DNA of 64,000 nucleotides from Streptomyces sp. BA2 (GCF_009769735.1 NZ_WSRO01000002.1:3360001-3424000), one strand, 5' to 3'; shown: positions 30,341 through 42,201, numbered from the stretch's first letter. The notes: generated from the sequence alone by a model not told the origin. Translations and numbers: made by a program.

Positions 30341-31324
30341 TCAGCGCCGCGACCTCGCCGCACGGGCGACGGCGACGACGGCCTTCTCCAGGGCGTACTC
30401 GGGGTCGTCGCCTCCGCCCTTGACCCCGGCATCGGCCGCCGCGACAGCGGTCAGAGCCGCCGCCACCCCGTCGGGAGTCCACCCCCGCATCTGCTGGCGG
30501 ACCCGGTCCACCTTCCAGGGCGGCATACCCAGCTCCCGGGCAAGATCCGCCGGCCGCCCGCCCCTCGCAGAGGACAGCTTCCCGATGGCCCGCACGGCCT
30601 GTGCCAACGCACTGGTGATCAGGACGGGGGCGACCCCGGTCGACAAAGACCACCGCAACGCTTCGAGCGCCTCGGCGGCCCGCCCCTCCACCGCACGGTC
30701 GGCCACGGTGAAACTGGAGGCCTCGGCCCGGCCCGTGTAATAGCGGCCGACGACGGCCTCGTCGATCGTGCCCTCGACGTCCGCCACCAGCTGGGACACC
30801 GCCGAAGCGAGCTCCCGCAGATCGCTGCCGATCGAGTCGACCAGGGCCTGGCACGCCTCGGGCGTGGCCGAACGGCCCAGGCCGCGGAACTCGCTCCGTA
30901 CGAACGAGAGCCGGTCCGAGGCCTTGGTCATCTTGGGGCAGGCGACCTCACGAGCCCCCGCCTTGCGGGCCGCGTCGAGCAGTCCCTTGCCCTTGGCGCC
31001 GCCCGCGTGCAGCAGGACGAGGGTGATCTCCTCGGCCGGCGACGCGAGATACGCCTTCACGTCCTTGATGGTGTCGGCCGACAGATCCTGCGCGTTGCGT
31101 ACGACCACGACCTTGCGCTCGGCGAAGAGCGAGGGACTGGTCAGCTCGGCGAGCGTGCCGGGCTGCACCTGGTCGGAGGTGAGGTCGCGCACGTCCGTGT
31201 CGGCGTCGGACGCACGGGCGGCCGCGACCACCTGCCGCACGGCGCGGTCGAGGAGGAGGTCCTCCTGGCCCACGGCGAGCGTGAGGGGAGCGAGCGGGTC
31301 GGCGGTATCTGTCTTCCTGGCCAT
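30341..31324 (-). CDS. holA: DNA polymerase III subunit delta
   Basis: A 327-residue clamp-loader delta subunit, which opens the beta sliding clamp. The N-terminal segment LTLAVGQEDLLLDRAV, the central block ITLVLLHAGGAKGKGLLDAARKAGA and the C-terminal MPPWKVDRVRQQMRGWTP region are typical of actinobacterial HolA, which lacks a functional Walker A. The ATG at 31324 (MARKTDTADPLAPL) is preferred over the frame extending to 31360. It neighbours comEC/comEA, a usual linkage. Confidence 0.93.
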   Translation of the reverse strand: MARKTDTADPLAPLTLAVGQEDLLLDRAVRQVVAAARASDADTDVRDLTSDQVQPGTLAELTSPSLFAERKVVVVRNAQDLSADTIKDVKAYLASPAEEITLVLLHAGGAKGKGLLDAARKAGAREVACPKMTKASDRLSFVRSEFRGLGRSATPEACQALVDSIGSDLRELASAVSQLVADVEGTIDEAVVGRYYTGRAEASSFTVADRAVEGRAAEALEALRWSLSTGVAPVLITSALAQAVRAIGKLSSARGGRPADLARELGMPPWKVDRVRQQMRGWTPDGVAAALTAVAAADAGVKGGGDDPEYALEKAVVAVARAARSRR

Positions 31325-31410
31325 CGCGGTCAAGCATCCCACGCGGCACTGACAGCCCACCCCGTACGGCCGGTTTCCGGGCGGCTCCCCCCGTACCGGA
31401 GAATGGCCAG

Positions 31411-31656
31411 GTGACCGACGTACGACATGTCCTGGTGCTGCCCGACCGCGATGCCGCGGAGGAAGTGGCCGAAGAACTCCCCGACCGTTTCGGCGTGCGC
31501 GAGCAGCCCCAACTCGTCCGTGACGCCCTGGCCGGCGAGGACGACGCCGAGGACGCGCAGTGGCTGGTCGTGGTCGAAGACCCCGAGCGGCGCCTGGACC
31601 GCACGGCGCTGGACGAACTGGCGGCTGAGCACGAGGGCTGGCTCGAAGCTCCCTAG
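31411..31656 (+). CDS. small acidic conserved hypothetical protein
   Basis: An 81-residue acidic protein (MTDVRHVLVLPDRDAAEEVA and on, ending HEGWLEAP) with strand-helix alternation suggesting a compact alpha/beta domain. I do not recognise a family with known function. It starts with GTG at 31411 behind GGAG, 9 nt upstream, and shows strong third-position GC. It is divergent from holA across 86 bp and convergent with the YceI gene, whose stop is 22 bp away. Probably real and conserved among Streptomyces. Confidence 0.75.
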   Translation: MTDVRHVLVLPDRDAAEEVAEELPDRFGVREQPQLVRDALAGEDDAEDAQWLVVVEDPERRLDRTALDELAAEHEGWLEAP

Positions 31657-31677
31657 GCCCCCCGCGAGGGCCCGGCG

Positions 31678-32736
31678 TCAGCTCTTGGGCAGGACCTGGA
31701 TGTCGAGGTCGATCGAGATGCTGGGTCCGATCGCCGCGATGCCACGGGCGAGCATCGTCTGCCAGTTGATCGTGAAGTCGTCGCGATGCAGCTCGGTCGA
31801 GGCGCGGCAGGCCACACGGGTCTCCCCCTCAAGGCCGCGCCCCACCCCGAGGTACTCCGTCTCCAGCGTCACCGTGCGCGTCACCCCGTGCAGCGTCAGA
31901 CCGCCCGTGATCGCCCAGCGGCTACCGCCCTTGTGCACGAAGCGGTCGCTGTAGAACTCCATCGTCGGGAAACGCTCCACGTCGAGGAAGTCCCCGGACC
32001 GCAGGTGGTCGTCGCGCATCTTCACCGCGGTGTCGATGGAGGCGGCGTCGATCACGACGTGCATCGCGGAGTCCTCCATGCGCTCCCCCAGCCGTATGGC
32101 TCCCGCGAAGCTGTTGAACCGCCCGTGAATACGGGCAAGTCCGATGTGCCGCGCGGTGAAGGCGACCGAGGAGTGCAGGGGATCGATCTCCCAGTCACCG
32201 GGCTCGGGCAGCGCCGGGGGCGTGGCTATCTGGAGCATGACGTCACCGAGCGAGGCGTGCGCGCTCTCCCCTACCGTGGCGTTCGCCCGGTACGGAGTGA
32301 ACCCTTCCGCCGAGACCGCCAAGCGGTAGTCACCGGCCGGAACGGTCGCGACGAACGAACCGAACGGATCAAGTCCCCCACCGACGACCTTGCGCCCCAT
32401 GGCGTCACTGACCGCGAACTCCGCGTGCCGCACGGGCTCGTTGACGGGGTCGAGCACCCGGCAGCTGAGCACTCCCGCACTGGGCGGAACCGCCACCGCG
32501 GAAAGGGGTCCCCCGACCCGCCCGGCTCGTACTGCCCGACCCACTCGTCCTGTCCGTCCTGTCCGTCCTGCCGATCCTGTCCGTCCTGCCTGTCCTGCCT
32601 GCCCGGCTCGCCCTGCCTGCCCGACTTGTCCTGCCTGCCTAACTTGTTCTGCTTGCCCGGCTCGGTTCGTCCGGCCGGCTCGGTTCGTACGGTTTCCCAG
32701 CCAACGGCCGAACATATGCGACACACCCCCGCGCAC
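31678..32736 (-). CDS. YceI family protein with collagen-like segment and carboxypeptidase-regulatory-like domain
   Basis: A 352-residue protein. Residues about 10-70 form a cationic Gly-x-x-like stretch (RAGQAGQAGRTG type). Next is a carboxypeptidase-regulatory-like beta domain at about 85-170 (VLSCRVLDPVNEPV, then PAGDYRLAVSAEGFTPY). A C-terminal YceI lipocalin-like domain covers about 180-350 (WEIDPLHSSVAFTARHIG, DVERFPTMEFYS, LTLHGVTRTVTLE). YceI proteins bind isoprenoid-type lipids. No signal peptide is evident. GTG at 32736 is chosen because AGGAG lies 8 nt upstream; ATG at 32715 is the alternative. It lies 68 bp downstream of comEC on the same strand. Confidence 0.85.
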   Translation of the reverse strand: MRGGVSHMFGRWLGNRTNRAGRTNRAGQAEQVRQAGQVGQAGRAGQAGQAGRTGSAGRTGRTGRVGRAVRAGRVGGPLSAVAVPPSAGVLSCRVLDPVNEPVRHAEFAVSDAMGRKVVGGGLDPFGSFVATVPAGDYRLAVSAEGFTPYRANATVGESAHASLGDVMLQIATPPALPEPGDWEIDPLHSSVAFTARHIGLARIHGRFNSFAGAIRLGERMEDSAMHVVIDAASIDTAVKMRDDHLRSGDFLDVERFPTMEFYSDRFVHKGGSRWAITGGLTLHGVTRTVTLETEYLGVGRGLEGETRVACRASTELHRDDFTINWQTMLARGIAAIGPSISIDLDIQVLPKS

Positions 32737-32804
32737 CTTGACAACTCCTGTCACGAAGAGGCATTCGATCACCGTTGCGGCATTCGATGCAACACGAACC
32801 CACT

Positions 32805-35524
32805 TCACTGGAATCCTGCGTTAGCACTTGAACTGTCGCGAGTAGCCGAATTGGTCACCCCGAGTGGCGTTTTGGCGGTGGCCACCTCCAAAGTCGGCGC
32901 CGCTCCGTCTGACGGCTCGGTCACTGAACCGCCGGTCGGCCCGATGACCGCGATCGCGCCGTTCGTATCCGTCCGCAGCACCTCCGCTCCCCCAGCCCTC
33001 AACGCCGCGACCGTGCGGGGTGCCGGGTGTCCGTATGAGTTGTCCCGTCCGCAAGAGATGAGAGCGAGGCGAGGCGAGGCCCGCCGCAGGAGCCCGGGGT
33101 CCTGATAGGCCGAGCCGTGGTGGGCGACCTTGAGCACGTCCACGGGTGGCAGCGCCGCCACCGCCGGGGTGCGCGCCAGGGCTCGCTGGGCGGGCGGTTC
33201 GAGATCACCGAGCAGGAGCAGGGTCACCCCCTTGGCCCGGACGAGCAGGGTGACGCTGGCGTCGTTCGGGCCATCGGGAGTCGGCGCCGGGCCCGAACCG
33301 TCCGCCGTGGGCCAGAGCACCCGCCAGTCGAGGGCGCCGCCACCCGCACGCCGCCGCTCCCCCGCCACGGCGTGGCTCACCTGGATCCCGTGGGCGGCCG
33401 CCTGCTCCCGTACGAACCGCGCCTGCTCGGAAGGCTCTTGATACCCCGTCGTCTGGATCGCCCCGACCGAACGCCCCCGCAGTACGCCCGGCAGGCCCGC
33501 CACATGATCGGCATGGAAATGCGTCAACAGCACCAGAGGCACACGGGTCACGCCGAGCGAACGCAGACAGCGGTCCACGAGCACCGGGTCGGGCCCCGCG
33601 TCGACGACCACCCCCGCCCCGTCACCGGCGGCGAGCACAGTGGCGTCCCCCTGGCCCACGTCACACATCGCGAACCGCCAGCCCGGCGGCGGCCAGCCCG
33701 CGATCACCCGGGTGAGGGGCGGAGGTTGGACGATCGCCAGGAGGAGCAGCAGGGCGCAGGCCACGCTGAGCCAGGGGTGCCTGACGAGCCTGCGGCCGAC
33801 CAGCACCACGCCGACCGTGGCGAGGGCGAGCAGCAGACCGCCGTGCCAACCGCCGGGCCAGTCGACCCCACTGCCGGGCAGAGCCGCGCCCGTGCGGGCG
33901 ATGTCCGCGATCCACCCGGCCGGCCAACTCGCGCCCCAAGCCAAGGCCTTGGCGACCGGCATCGCCAACGGCGCCGTCGCCAGCGTGGCGAAGCCGAGGA
34001 CCGTGGCAGGCGCGACGGCCACCTCCGCGAGGAGGTTGCAGGGCACCGCCACCAGGCTCACCCGTGCCGCGATGACGGCGACGACCGGAGCGCACACCGC
34101 CTGCGCGGCAGCCGCGGCGGCCAACGCCTCGGCCAGGCGCGGAGGAACCCGGCGTCCTTGCAGGGCCGCGCTCCACCTCGGGGCGAGGGTGAGCAGGGCT
34201 CCGGTGGCGAGGACGGAGAGCAGAAAGCCGGGGCTCCGGGCAAGCCACGGGTCGTACAGGACCAGCAGCAGTACGGCGGCGGCCAGGGCCGGGATCAGCG
34301 ACCGGCGCCGCCCGGTGCCGATGGCCAGCAGTGCGATCAGCCCGCAGGCCGCGGCCCGCAGCACGCTCGGGTCCGGCCGGCAGACGATGACGAAGCCGAG
34401 GGTGAGGGCGCCACCGATCAACGCCGTCGCCCGCAGCGAGATCCCCAACCGTGGGGCGATTCCACGTCGTTCAGCGCGCTGGGCGAGGCTGGGCGGGCCG
34501 ATGAGCAGGGCGAGGACGATCGTGAGGTTGGCTCCGCTCACCGCCAGGAGGTGCGTCAGGTCGGTCACCTTGAAGGCCTCTTCCAGCTCGGGCGGCACGC
34601 GCGAGGTGTCCCCGACCACCAGCCCCGGCAACAGTGCCCGGGCGTCGGGCGGCAATCCGTCCGTGGCCTCCCGCAACCCGCCCCGCAACCGTCCCGCCAG
34701 ACGCTGCGGTCCTGACGGCGCCTCGATCACCCGCGGCGCCGGCTCTCCGGACACCCGAAGCACCGCAGCGACGCGGTCGCCCCGCGGCAAGGGTGGCGCG
34801 AGGCGCGCCTGGACACGAAGCCTGGTGGAGGGCAGGAGCGAGAGCCAACGGGCCCTGGGCCAGGGACCGGCGGAATCCCCCTCGTCCTCATCCCCGCTGG
34901 CGCTCCCGGCGAAGACCAGGGCCGGGGTGCGGGTCACGGAGGTACTCCCATCCGTCGACGTGACCCGGACGATCTCCGCATCCAACATGACGGAGGGCGG
35001 CAGGGCGTGGGCCCCCGTCACACGGGGCCGGGTCAGCCGGGGGTCGGAGGTGACCTCCAACTCGACCTCCGCTTCTGCATATTGCCTCGCCAGGCCAGGG
35101 ACTGGGCCCCGGTGCAGGTCTGTCCCATGCAGTGCCGCGGAGGTAGCGCCCGCCGCGGCACAGAGGAGGACAGCCGCCACCGAGACCCGCCGCCAGGGCT
35201 GCCGTCGCCTTGAGCCGTCGGCCGGCTCTGTCGCACTCCGCCGTCCTTCACCCTCCGGTCGCCCCCGCACCGTCCAGGCCACCAACAGGGCGCTCGCCAC
35301 CGCCACGCAGGCCACCACGGCTGCGATCACCCACCGAGGCGGAGCATCCAGCGCCACGGCCGCGGTCCCCCACGCCGCGAGGGCGGGCGGCACGAGGCGC
35401 AGGTCCAGCGGGCCCTCAAGGCGAGGGTGGGAGTCCCCCGGCCGATGCCCGGGCGGGGCGTGAACGGTGGGGTGGCCCGGGGCCGCTGGGGTCCCCGGCG
35501 CGACGGCCGCCCGGCTCACCGCCC

Positions 35525-35528
<4 letters not shown>
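32805..35528 (-). CDS. comEC: ComEC/Rec2-type DNA uptake channel protein
   Basis: A 907-residue polytopic membrane protein of the ComEC/Rec2 family, the predicted channel for single-stranded DNA import. After a short Pro-rich N terminus come an N-terminal membrane/OB-like region, the Competence domain with many helices (about 320-600), and a C-terminal metallo-beta-lactamase domain (LTHFHADHVAGLPGV, AHHGSAYQDPG near 670-840) that may degrade one DNA strand. The ATG at 35528 overlaps the comEA TGA (ATGA), so the two are coupled. Natural transformation is not established for Streptomyces, so the physiological role is uncertain. Confidence 0.94.
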
Positions 35529-37120
<1,592 letters not shown>

Positions 37121-37189
37121 GCCAACGACGCTAGGCACCGCGGCACAATTAAGTTGATCTTGGTCAATTCCCGTGGATTACCCGGGAGT

Positions 37190-37198
37190 TGTGGATAA
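37190..37198 (-). promoter_or_regulatory. perfect DnaA-box-like 9-mer upstream of comEA
   Basis: TTATCCACA on the minus strand matches the classical DnaA box. A degenerate relative TAATCCACG lies at 37172-37180. Both are 50-80 bp upstream of comEA. A chance match is possible, so function is unproven. Confidence 0.35.
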
Positions 37199-37227
37199 CT
37201 CCGTCACCCACACCCACTCAACGCCCC

Positions 37228-38073
37228 TCACCAGGGCGAAACCACAGCCCCCAACAACCCCGGCCCCGTATGCGCCCCGATCACCGCGCCGACCTCGCTC
37301 ACATGCAGCTCCGCGAGGCCTGGTACCCGGTCCCTGAGGCGGTCCGCGAGGGTGGATGCCCGTTCCGGGGCCGCCAGGTGATGCACCGCGATGTCGACGC
37401 GGTTCGACCCGGCCCGCTCGACCACGATCTCCTCGAGCCGGGCGATCGCCTTGGACGCCGTCCGCACCTTCTCCAGCATCTCGATGCGCCCGCCGTCCAG
37501 CTGAAGCAGGGGCTTCACGGCCAGCGCCGAGCCCAACAGGGCCTGTGCGGCGCCGATCCGGCCGCCACGGCGCAGATAGTCCAGTGTGTCGACGTAGAAG
37601 TACGCGGACGTGTTCGCGGCCCGTTTCTCCGCCGCCGTCACCGCCTCGTCCACCGAGCCGCCCGACTCCGCGGCCTCCGCCGCCGCGAGCGCGCAGAAGC
37701 CGAGGGCCATCGCGACCATCCCGGTGTCCACCACCCGCACAGGCACCGGCGCGTCCTTCGCGGCGAGGACCGCCGCGTCGTACGTGCCCGAGAACTCGGC
37801 GGACAGATGCAGCGAGACGATGGCCGTCGCGCCCGACTCGGCGACCTTGCGATAGGTCTCCGCGAAGACTTCCGGGCTCGGCCGCGATGTGGTCACGGAA
37901 CGCCGTTTCTGCAGCGCCAGGGCCAGGGAGCGGGCGGAGATCTCGGTGCCCTCTTCGAGCGCCTGGTCGCCGATGACCACGGTCAGAGGTACCGACGTGA
38001 TGCCGTGCCGCTCCATCGTCCGCTGCGGCAGATAGGCCGTTGAATCCGTGACGATCGCGACATGACGGGACAT
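37228..38073 (-). CDS. DegV family fatty-acid-binding protein
   Basis: A 281-residue DegV protein that binds a fatty acid. Family signatures: the N-terminal VAIVTDSTAYLP, the SRPSPEVF block near residue 58, ATAIVSLHLSAEFSGTYDAA near 80, and VRVVDTGMVAMALGF. In Firmicutes such proteins (FakB) present fatty acids to the kinase FakA; no FakA-like gene is visible here. ATG start at 38073. It is on the same strand as comEA but about 110 bp upstream of... the next minus-strand gene start, so it is probably a separate unit. Confidence 0.93.
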   Translation of the reverse strand: MSRHVAIVTDSTAYLPQRTMERHGITSVPLTVVIGDQALEEGTEISARSLALALQKRRSVTTSRPSPEVFAETYRKVAESGATAIVSLHLSAEFSGTYDAAVLAAKDAPVPVRVVDTGMVAMALGFCALAAAEAAESGGSVDEAVTAAEKRAANTSAYFYVDTLDYLRRGGRIGAAQALLGSALAVKPLLQLDGGRIEMLEKVRTASKAIARLEEIVVERAGSNRVDIAVHHLAAPERASTLADRLRDRVPGLAELHVSEVGAVIGAHTGPGLLGAVVSPW

Positions 38074-38159
38074 GCGGTGGAGATTACCTGCCTGGGCCCG
38101 ACGGCGGCAGCCCGACCCCTCGCGGGTCAGTCTGCCAGCCGCGCTCCCGGCCGTGCCAG

Positions 38160-38195
38160 GTCGCCCGCGCAGTCGCCCGCGCAGTCGCCCCCGCG
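38160..38195. repeat. three 12-bp tandem repeats
   Basis: GTCGCCCGCGCA twice, then GTCGCCCCCGCG, ending 2 bp before the stop codon of the next minus-strand gene (38197). The rest of the 123-bp spacer shows nothing recognisable. Confidence 0.75.
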
Positions 38196-38196
38196 G

Positions 38197-38964
38197 TCAC
38201 GTCGTGCTCTCGGGCCTGGTCTGCTTCTCCCAGGAGTAGACGGGCCGCGGCGTCGGCGGCGTGATGGCCGGCCGCGCCGACTCCTCCGCCGGCGATGAGG
38301 ACCGCTTCGCCTGTTCCGCCTGCTCCGACGGCTCCGTCCACGTCTGCTCGGCACCCTTGCCCGCGTCCGCCGCCTGCTCCGGCTCGGGCCACGCGGCGGG
38401 CGTCTGCGTGGGCGAGGGCTCCTTCGTCCAGTGCCGCAGCGCGCCCGTCTCCAGGTCGATCTGCGAGCTCAGCGAGTCCAGGTCGTCGTCGGCGAACCGG
38501 TGGGACCGGTCGCGCACCGCCCACCGCAGCGAGTCCGCCGACTTGGTGATCTGCTCCGTACGCTCCCGCAGCGCGGGGAGCCGCGCGGCCAGGGACGTCT
38601 TGTCGGGGTCGCGCTCAAGGCGCCGGAGGTCGTCGTCCAGCTCGTGCCCATGCGTGCTGAGCCGCTCGAAGAGCCCCAGGGACTCCTTCAGCGAGGCGTC
38701 TTCGACCACGCCCGCCTGCAGGGCCTCCTGTGTGGCCCGCATCGACGTGCGCAACTTGAGCCGCAACTGGGCCAGTTCGCCGGCCGCGCCCACCTGGGCG
38801 AAGCTCCTGGCGCGCAGCGTCGTGTCCTCCACCGAACGGCGCGCCTGCGAGATCGTGCGGTCCACGCCACGCTTGGCGGCGCCGACCGCCTTCACCGTCA
38901 TGTACGCACCAAAGACCACGAACAGCAATACGAGCAGCGCCACGATCACGCCCACGGCTTCCAT
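38197..38964 (-). CDS. membrane-anchored coiled-coil protein, function unknown
   Basis: A 255-residue protein that I do not recognise by function. An N-terminal membrane helix (residues 3-25, VGVIVALLVLLFVVFGAY) is followed by a long charged helical region to about residue 165 (KRGVDRTISQARRSVEDT, LFERLSTHGHELDDDLRRLE), likely a coiled coil. The tail is disordered and rich in Pro, Glu and Ser. The short extracellular N terminus suggests a type I-like anchor with a cytosolic body, a form seen in proteins that organise membrane or cell-envelope assemblies. It stands alone between leuS and degV on the minus strand. Confidence 0.8.
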   Translation of the reverse strand: MEAVGVIVALLVLLFVVFGAYMTVKAVGAAKRGVDRTISQARRSVEDTTLRARSFAQVGAAGELAQLRLKLRTSMRATQEALQAGVVEDASLKESLGLFERLSTHGHELDDDLRRLERDPDKTSLAARLPALRERTEQITKSADSLRWAVRDRSHRFADDDLDSLSSQIDLETGALRHWTKEPSPTQTPAAWPEPEQAADAGKGAEQTWTEPSEQAEQAKRSSSPAEESARPAITPPTPRPVYSWEKQTRPESTT

Positions 38965-39023
38965 GACGCTCCTCCCAGGTCCTGCGGCGAGTTCCGCACC
39001 GACTCTTCAACGGTAAACGCAAA

Positions 39024-39062
39024 GGGCAGGCCGAGGGTTCCAACGGAACCCCCAACCTGCCC
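39024..39062 (-). terminator. leuS terminator hairpin
   Basis: Two stacked stems (39024-39030 with 39056-39062, and 39035-39041 with 39045-39051) separated by a small internal loop, with an AAC apical loop. It lies 55 nt beyond the leuS stop. Confidence 0.7.
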
Positions 39063-39116
39063 GTAGGGGACTACCCTCATGCCCCCTCGCGTGCCTCGCG
39101 TGCCTCGCGCCGGGCG

Positions 39117-42029
39117 CTACGCCGGAACGATGTTCACCAGCTTCGGCGCCCGCACGATGACCTTGCGGATCCCGGCGCCGTCCATCGCGGCCAGCACCCT
39201 CTCGTCCCCCAGGGCCACCTTCTCCAGCTCCTCGTCCGAGATCGACGGGGAGACCTCCAGGCGCGCCCTGACCTTGCCCTTGATCTGCACGACGCAGGTC
39301 ACGGTCTCGTCGACGACGTACGCCGGGTCGGCGACGGGGAAGTCCTGGTGGACGACCGAGTCGGTGTGGCCCAGCTTGCGCCACAGCTCCTCGCCGACGT
39401 GGGGGGCCAGCGGAGCGATCAGCAGCACCAGGCGCTCGGCGACCGAGCGCGGCAGCGTGCCGCCCTCCTTGGTCAGGTAGTTGTTCAGCTCGGTGATCTT
39501 GGCGATGGCGGTGTTGAACCGCATGCCGTCCAGGTCCTGGCGCACGCCGTCGATCGCCTTGTGCAGGGCGCGCAGCGTGCCCTCGGCGATGTCGGACTCC
39601 GCGACGTCCGCGACCGTGACCTCACCGGTCGACTCGTCGACGATCAGACGCCACATGCGCTGCAGCAGGCGGTACTGGCCGACCACCGCGCGCGTGTCCC
39701 ACGGGCGCGAGACGTCCAGCGGGCCCATCGCCATCTCGTACAGGCGCAGGGTGTCCGCGCCGTACTCCTCGCAGATCTCGTCCGGAGTGACGGCGTTCTT
39801 CAGGGACTTGCCCATCTTGCCCAGCTCGCGCTTGACCGGCTCGCCCTCGAAGAAGTACTGGCCGTCGCGCTCCTCGACCTCGGTCGCCTGGACCGGGAAG
39901 CCGCGGCTGTCGCGGTACACGTAGGCCTGGATCATGCCCTGGTTGAACAGCTTGTGGAACGGCTCGGAGGACGAGATGTGCCCCAGGTCGAACAGCATCT
40001 TCGACCAGAAGCGGGCGTACAGCAGGTGCAGCACCGCGTGCTCGGCACCGCCCACGTACAGGTCGACGCCACCGGTCGGCTGCCCCTCGCGCGGGCCCAT
40101 CCAGTACTGCTCGACGGCCGGGTCGACCAGCTTCTGGTCGTTGTGCGGGTCCAGGTAGCGCAGCTCGTACCAGCACGAACCGGCCCAGTTGGGCATGGTG
40201 TTGGTCTCGCGGCGGTACTTCTTGGGCCCGTCGCCCAGGTCCAGGGTGACGTTGACCCAGTCCTCGTTGCGGGACAGCGGCGTCTCCGGAGAGGTGTCCG
40301 CGTCGTCCGGGTCGAAGGTGCGCGGGGAGTAGTCCTCGACCTCCGGCAGCTCCAGGGGCAGCATCGACTCGGGCAGCGAGTGGGCGACGCCGTCCTCGTC
40401 GTAGACGATCGGGAAGGGCTCGCCCCAGTAGCGCTGGCGGCTGAACAGCCAGTCGCGCAGGCGGAAGTTGACGGTGCCCTCGCCGATGCCGCGCGTGGCC
40501 AGCCAGCCGGTGATCCGTGCCTTGGCACCGGCGACGTCCAGGCCGTCCAGCGAGATCTCCTCGTTCGAGGAGTTGACCAGCTTCGCCTCGTAGGAGGAGA
40601 AGGCGTCGTCCCACGTCGCCGTGTCGGTACCGCGGCCGTCCGAGGGCTCGACCACGCAGTGCATCGGCAGGTGGAAGGCGCGGGCGAAGGCGAAGTCGCG
40701 GCTGTCGTGCGCCGGGACGGCCATGATCGCGCCGGTGCCGTAGCCCATCAGGACGTAGTCGGCGATGAAGACCGGGACCTGCTCGCCGCTGACCGGGTTG
40801 GTGGCGTAGACGCCGGTGAAGACGCCGGTCTTCTCCTTGGCGTCGGCCTGGCGCTCCACGTCGGACTTGGAGGCGGCGAACGCGCGGTACTTGGCGACGG
40901 CCTCGGCCGGGGTGGCGTGCCCGCCGGTCCACGTCTCGTGGGTGCCCTCGGGCCAGGCGTCGGGGACGACCTTGTCGACCAGCTCGTGCTCGGGCGCCAG
41001 GACCATGTAGGTGGCGCCGAACAGCGTGTCCTGGCGGGTGGTGAAGACGGTGATCGCGTCGCCGTCCTCGGAGCCGACCGGGAAGTCGACGCGGGCGCCT
41101 TCGGAGCGGCCGATCCAGTTGCGCTGCTGCAGCTTGATGGCCTCGGGCCAGTCCAGGCCGTCCAGGTCGTCCAGCAGGCGGTCCGCGTACGCCGTGATGC
41201 GCATGTTCCACTGACGCAGCTTGGCCTTGAAGACGGGGAAGTTGCCGCGCTCGGACCGGCCGTCGGCGGTGACCTCCTCGTTCGCCAGGACGGTGCCCAG
41301 GCCGGGGCACCAGTTGACGGGCGCGTCGGACGCGTATGCCAGGCGGAACTCGCCCAGTACCTCAGCGCGCTCCGCGGCGTTCAGCTCGCTCCACGCGCGC
41401 GTGGTGCCCGGTACGGCACGCTCACCGCTGTCGAACTGCGCGACCAGGTCGGCGATCGGACGGGCCTTCTTCGCCTCCTCGTCGTACCAGGAGTTGAAGA
41501 TCTGTACGAAGATCCACTGGGTCCACTTGTAGTAGTCCGGGTCGATCGTCGCGAAGGAGCGGCGATTGTCGTGGCCCAGGCCCAGACCGCGCAGCTGCGT
41601 CTTCATGTTCTCGATGTTGGCCTCGGTGGAGACCCGGGGGTGCGTGCCCGTCTGCACGGCGTACTGCTCGGCGGGCAGGCCGAAGGCGTCGAAGCCCAGG
41701 GTGTGCAGGACGTTGTGGCCCGTCATGCGCTGGAAGCGCGCGTAGACGTCCGTGGCGATGTAGCCCAGCGGGTGGCCGACGTGCAGGCCGGCGCCGGAGG
41801 GGTACGGGAACATGTCCATGATGAACTTCTTGGGCTTGGCGACCAGCGCGGCCTGCGCGGCCGACGCCTCGGCGGACGGCGCCAGGTCACCGCTCGGGTT
41901 CGGCGCCTCGTACGTGCCGTCGGCGTCCCAGAAGTCCTGCCAGCGTGCCTCGATGTCGGCGGCCAGGGCGGCCGTGTAGCGGTGCGGTGCGGCCACCTCG
42001 GAGGCGGCAGCAGAATTCGTCTCGCTCAT
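39117..42029 (-). CDS. leuS: leucyl-tRNA synthetase
   Basis: A 970-residue class I synthetase charging tRNA-Leu. The HIGH-type motif is HVGH in the [15 protein letters not shown] region near residue 90. The editing (CP1) domain lies in the middle. KMSKS is KMGKS in [11 protein letters not shown] near residue 730. The C-terminal anticodon-binding and Leu-specific domains are complete. The ATG at 42029 ([20 protein letters not shown]) follows a GAGG site; the longer frame upstream runs through the attenuator and is rejected. A leader peptide and terminator at 42195-42087 imply control by leucine or charged tRNA-Leu supply. Confidence 0.97.
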   Translation of the reverse strand: MSETNSAAASEVAAPHRYTAALAADIEARWQDFWDADGTYEAPNPSGDLAPSAEASAAQAALVAKPKKFIMDMFPYPSGAGLHVGHPLGYIATDVYARFQRMTGHNVLHTLGFDAFGLPAEQYAVQTGTHPRVSTEANIENMKTQLRGLGLGHDNRRSFATIDPDYYKWTQWIFVQIFNSWYDEEAKKARPIADLVAQFDSGERAVPGTTRAWSELNAAERAEVLGEFRLAYASDAPVNWCPGLGTVLANEEVTADGRSERGNFPVFKAKLRQWNMRITAYADRLLDDLDGLDWPEAIKLQQRNWIGRSEGARVDFPVGSEDGDAITVFTTRQDTLFGATYMVLAPEHELVDKVVPDAWPEGTHETWTGGHATPAEAVAKYRAFAASKSDVERQADAKEKTGVFTGVYATNPVSGEQVPVFIADYVLMGYGTGAIMAVPAHDSRDFAFARAFHLPMHCVVEPSDGRGTDTATWDDAFSSYEAKLVNSSNEEISLDGLDVAGAKARITGWLATRGIGEGTVNFRLRDWLFSRQRYWGEPFPIVYDEDGVAHSLPESMLPLELPEVEDYSPRTFDPDDADTSPETPLSRNEDWVNVTLDLGDGPKKYRRETNTMPNWAGSCWYELRYLDPHNDQKLVDPAVEQYWMGPREGQPTGGVDLYVGGAEHAVLHLLYARFWSKMLFDLGHISSSEPFHKLFNQGMIQAYVYRDSRGFPVQATEVEERDGQYFFEGEPVKRELGKMGKSLKNAVTPDEICEEYGADTLRLYEMAMGPLDVSRPWDTRAVVGQYRLLQRMWRLIVDESTGEVTVADVAESDIAEGTLRALHKAIDGVRQDLDGMRFNTAIAKITELNNYLTKEGGTLPRSVAERLVLLIAPLAPHVGEELWRKLGHTDSVVHQDFPVADPAYVVDETVTCVVQIKGKVRARLEVSPSISDEELEKVALGDERVLAAMDGAGIRKVIVRAPKLVNIVPA

Positions 42030-42086
42030 GATCCTCAAAGCTCCATCGATCGTCTCTGCCTGCGGAAATGACCGTCCTGGCCAAAT

Positions 42087-42112
42087 GAAAAATCCCCTCA
42101 CACAGGAGGGGA
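42087..42112 (-). terminator. intrinsic terminator in the leuS leader (attenuator)
   Basis: On the minus strand, a stem of 7 bp (42106-42112 with 42093-42099) around a 6-nt loop is followed at once by five T residues (42092-42088). It lies 58 nt upstream of the leuS start and downstream of the Leu-rich leader peptide. A real U-tract is uncommon in Streptomyces, so this is a strong terminator candidate inside the leader rather than at a gene end. Confidence 0.85.
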
Positions 42113-42113
42113 C

Positions 42114-42166
42114 GCCGCGCCGATGCCGACCGTGATTTTCCGGCGGTCGGGACTGATCAGCGCGGC
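42114..42166 (-). promoter_or_regulatory. alternative RNA structures in the leuS leader
   Basis: A perfect 7-bp hairpin (42126-42132 with 42144-42150) is enclosed by a second possible 7-bp pairing between 42160-42166, inside the last leader-peptide codons, and 42114-42120, just before the terminator stem. A ribosome on the leader peptide would cover the 42160-42166 strand. How this couples to the terminator is inference. Confidence 0.6.
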
Positions 42167-42195
42167 CCGCTAAGCAGAAGGCGTACGGCACGCAT
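42157..42195 (-). CDS. leuS leader peptide with three consecutive Leu codons
   Basis: A 12-codon frame, ATG at 42195 to TGA at 42157, encodes [12 protein letters not shown]. The three Leu codons (CTT CTG CTT) are consecutive. Two are CTT, a rare codon in high-GC Streptomyces, which fits a ribosome-stalling sensor. A TACCCT -10-like box ends 6 bp before the ATG, implying a leaderless transcript that starts with this peptide. An RNA hairpin and an intrinsic terminator follow before leuS. The arrangement is the textbook layout of ribosome-mediated attenuation: when charged tRNA-Leu is scarce, stalling would prevent termination and raise LeuRS synthesis. The peptide is seen directly; its regulatory role is inferred. 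Confidence 0.82.
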   Translation of the reverse strand: MRAVRLLLSGPR

Positions 42196-42201
42196 GGCGT
42201 C

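Noticed and set aside
31825..33105. Plus-strand frames opposite the YceI and comEC genes
   Set aside because: Translations are simple Cys/Pro/Ser runs generated by the repeat region and show no protein-like character.
39348..42071. Long plus-strand open frame antisense to leuS
   Set aside because: Val/Gly/Arg-rich translation with no recognisable motifs, explained by third-position GC of leuS on the other strand.
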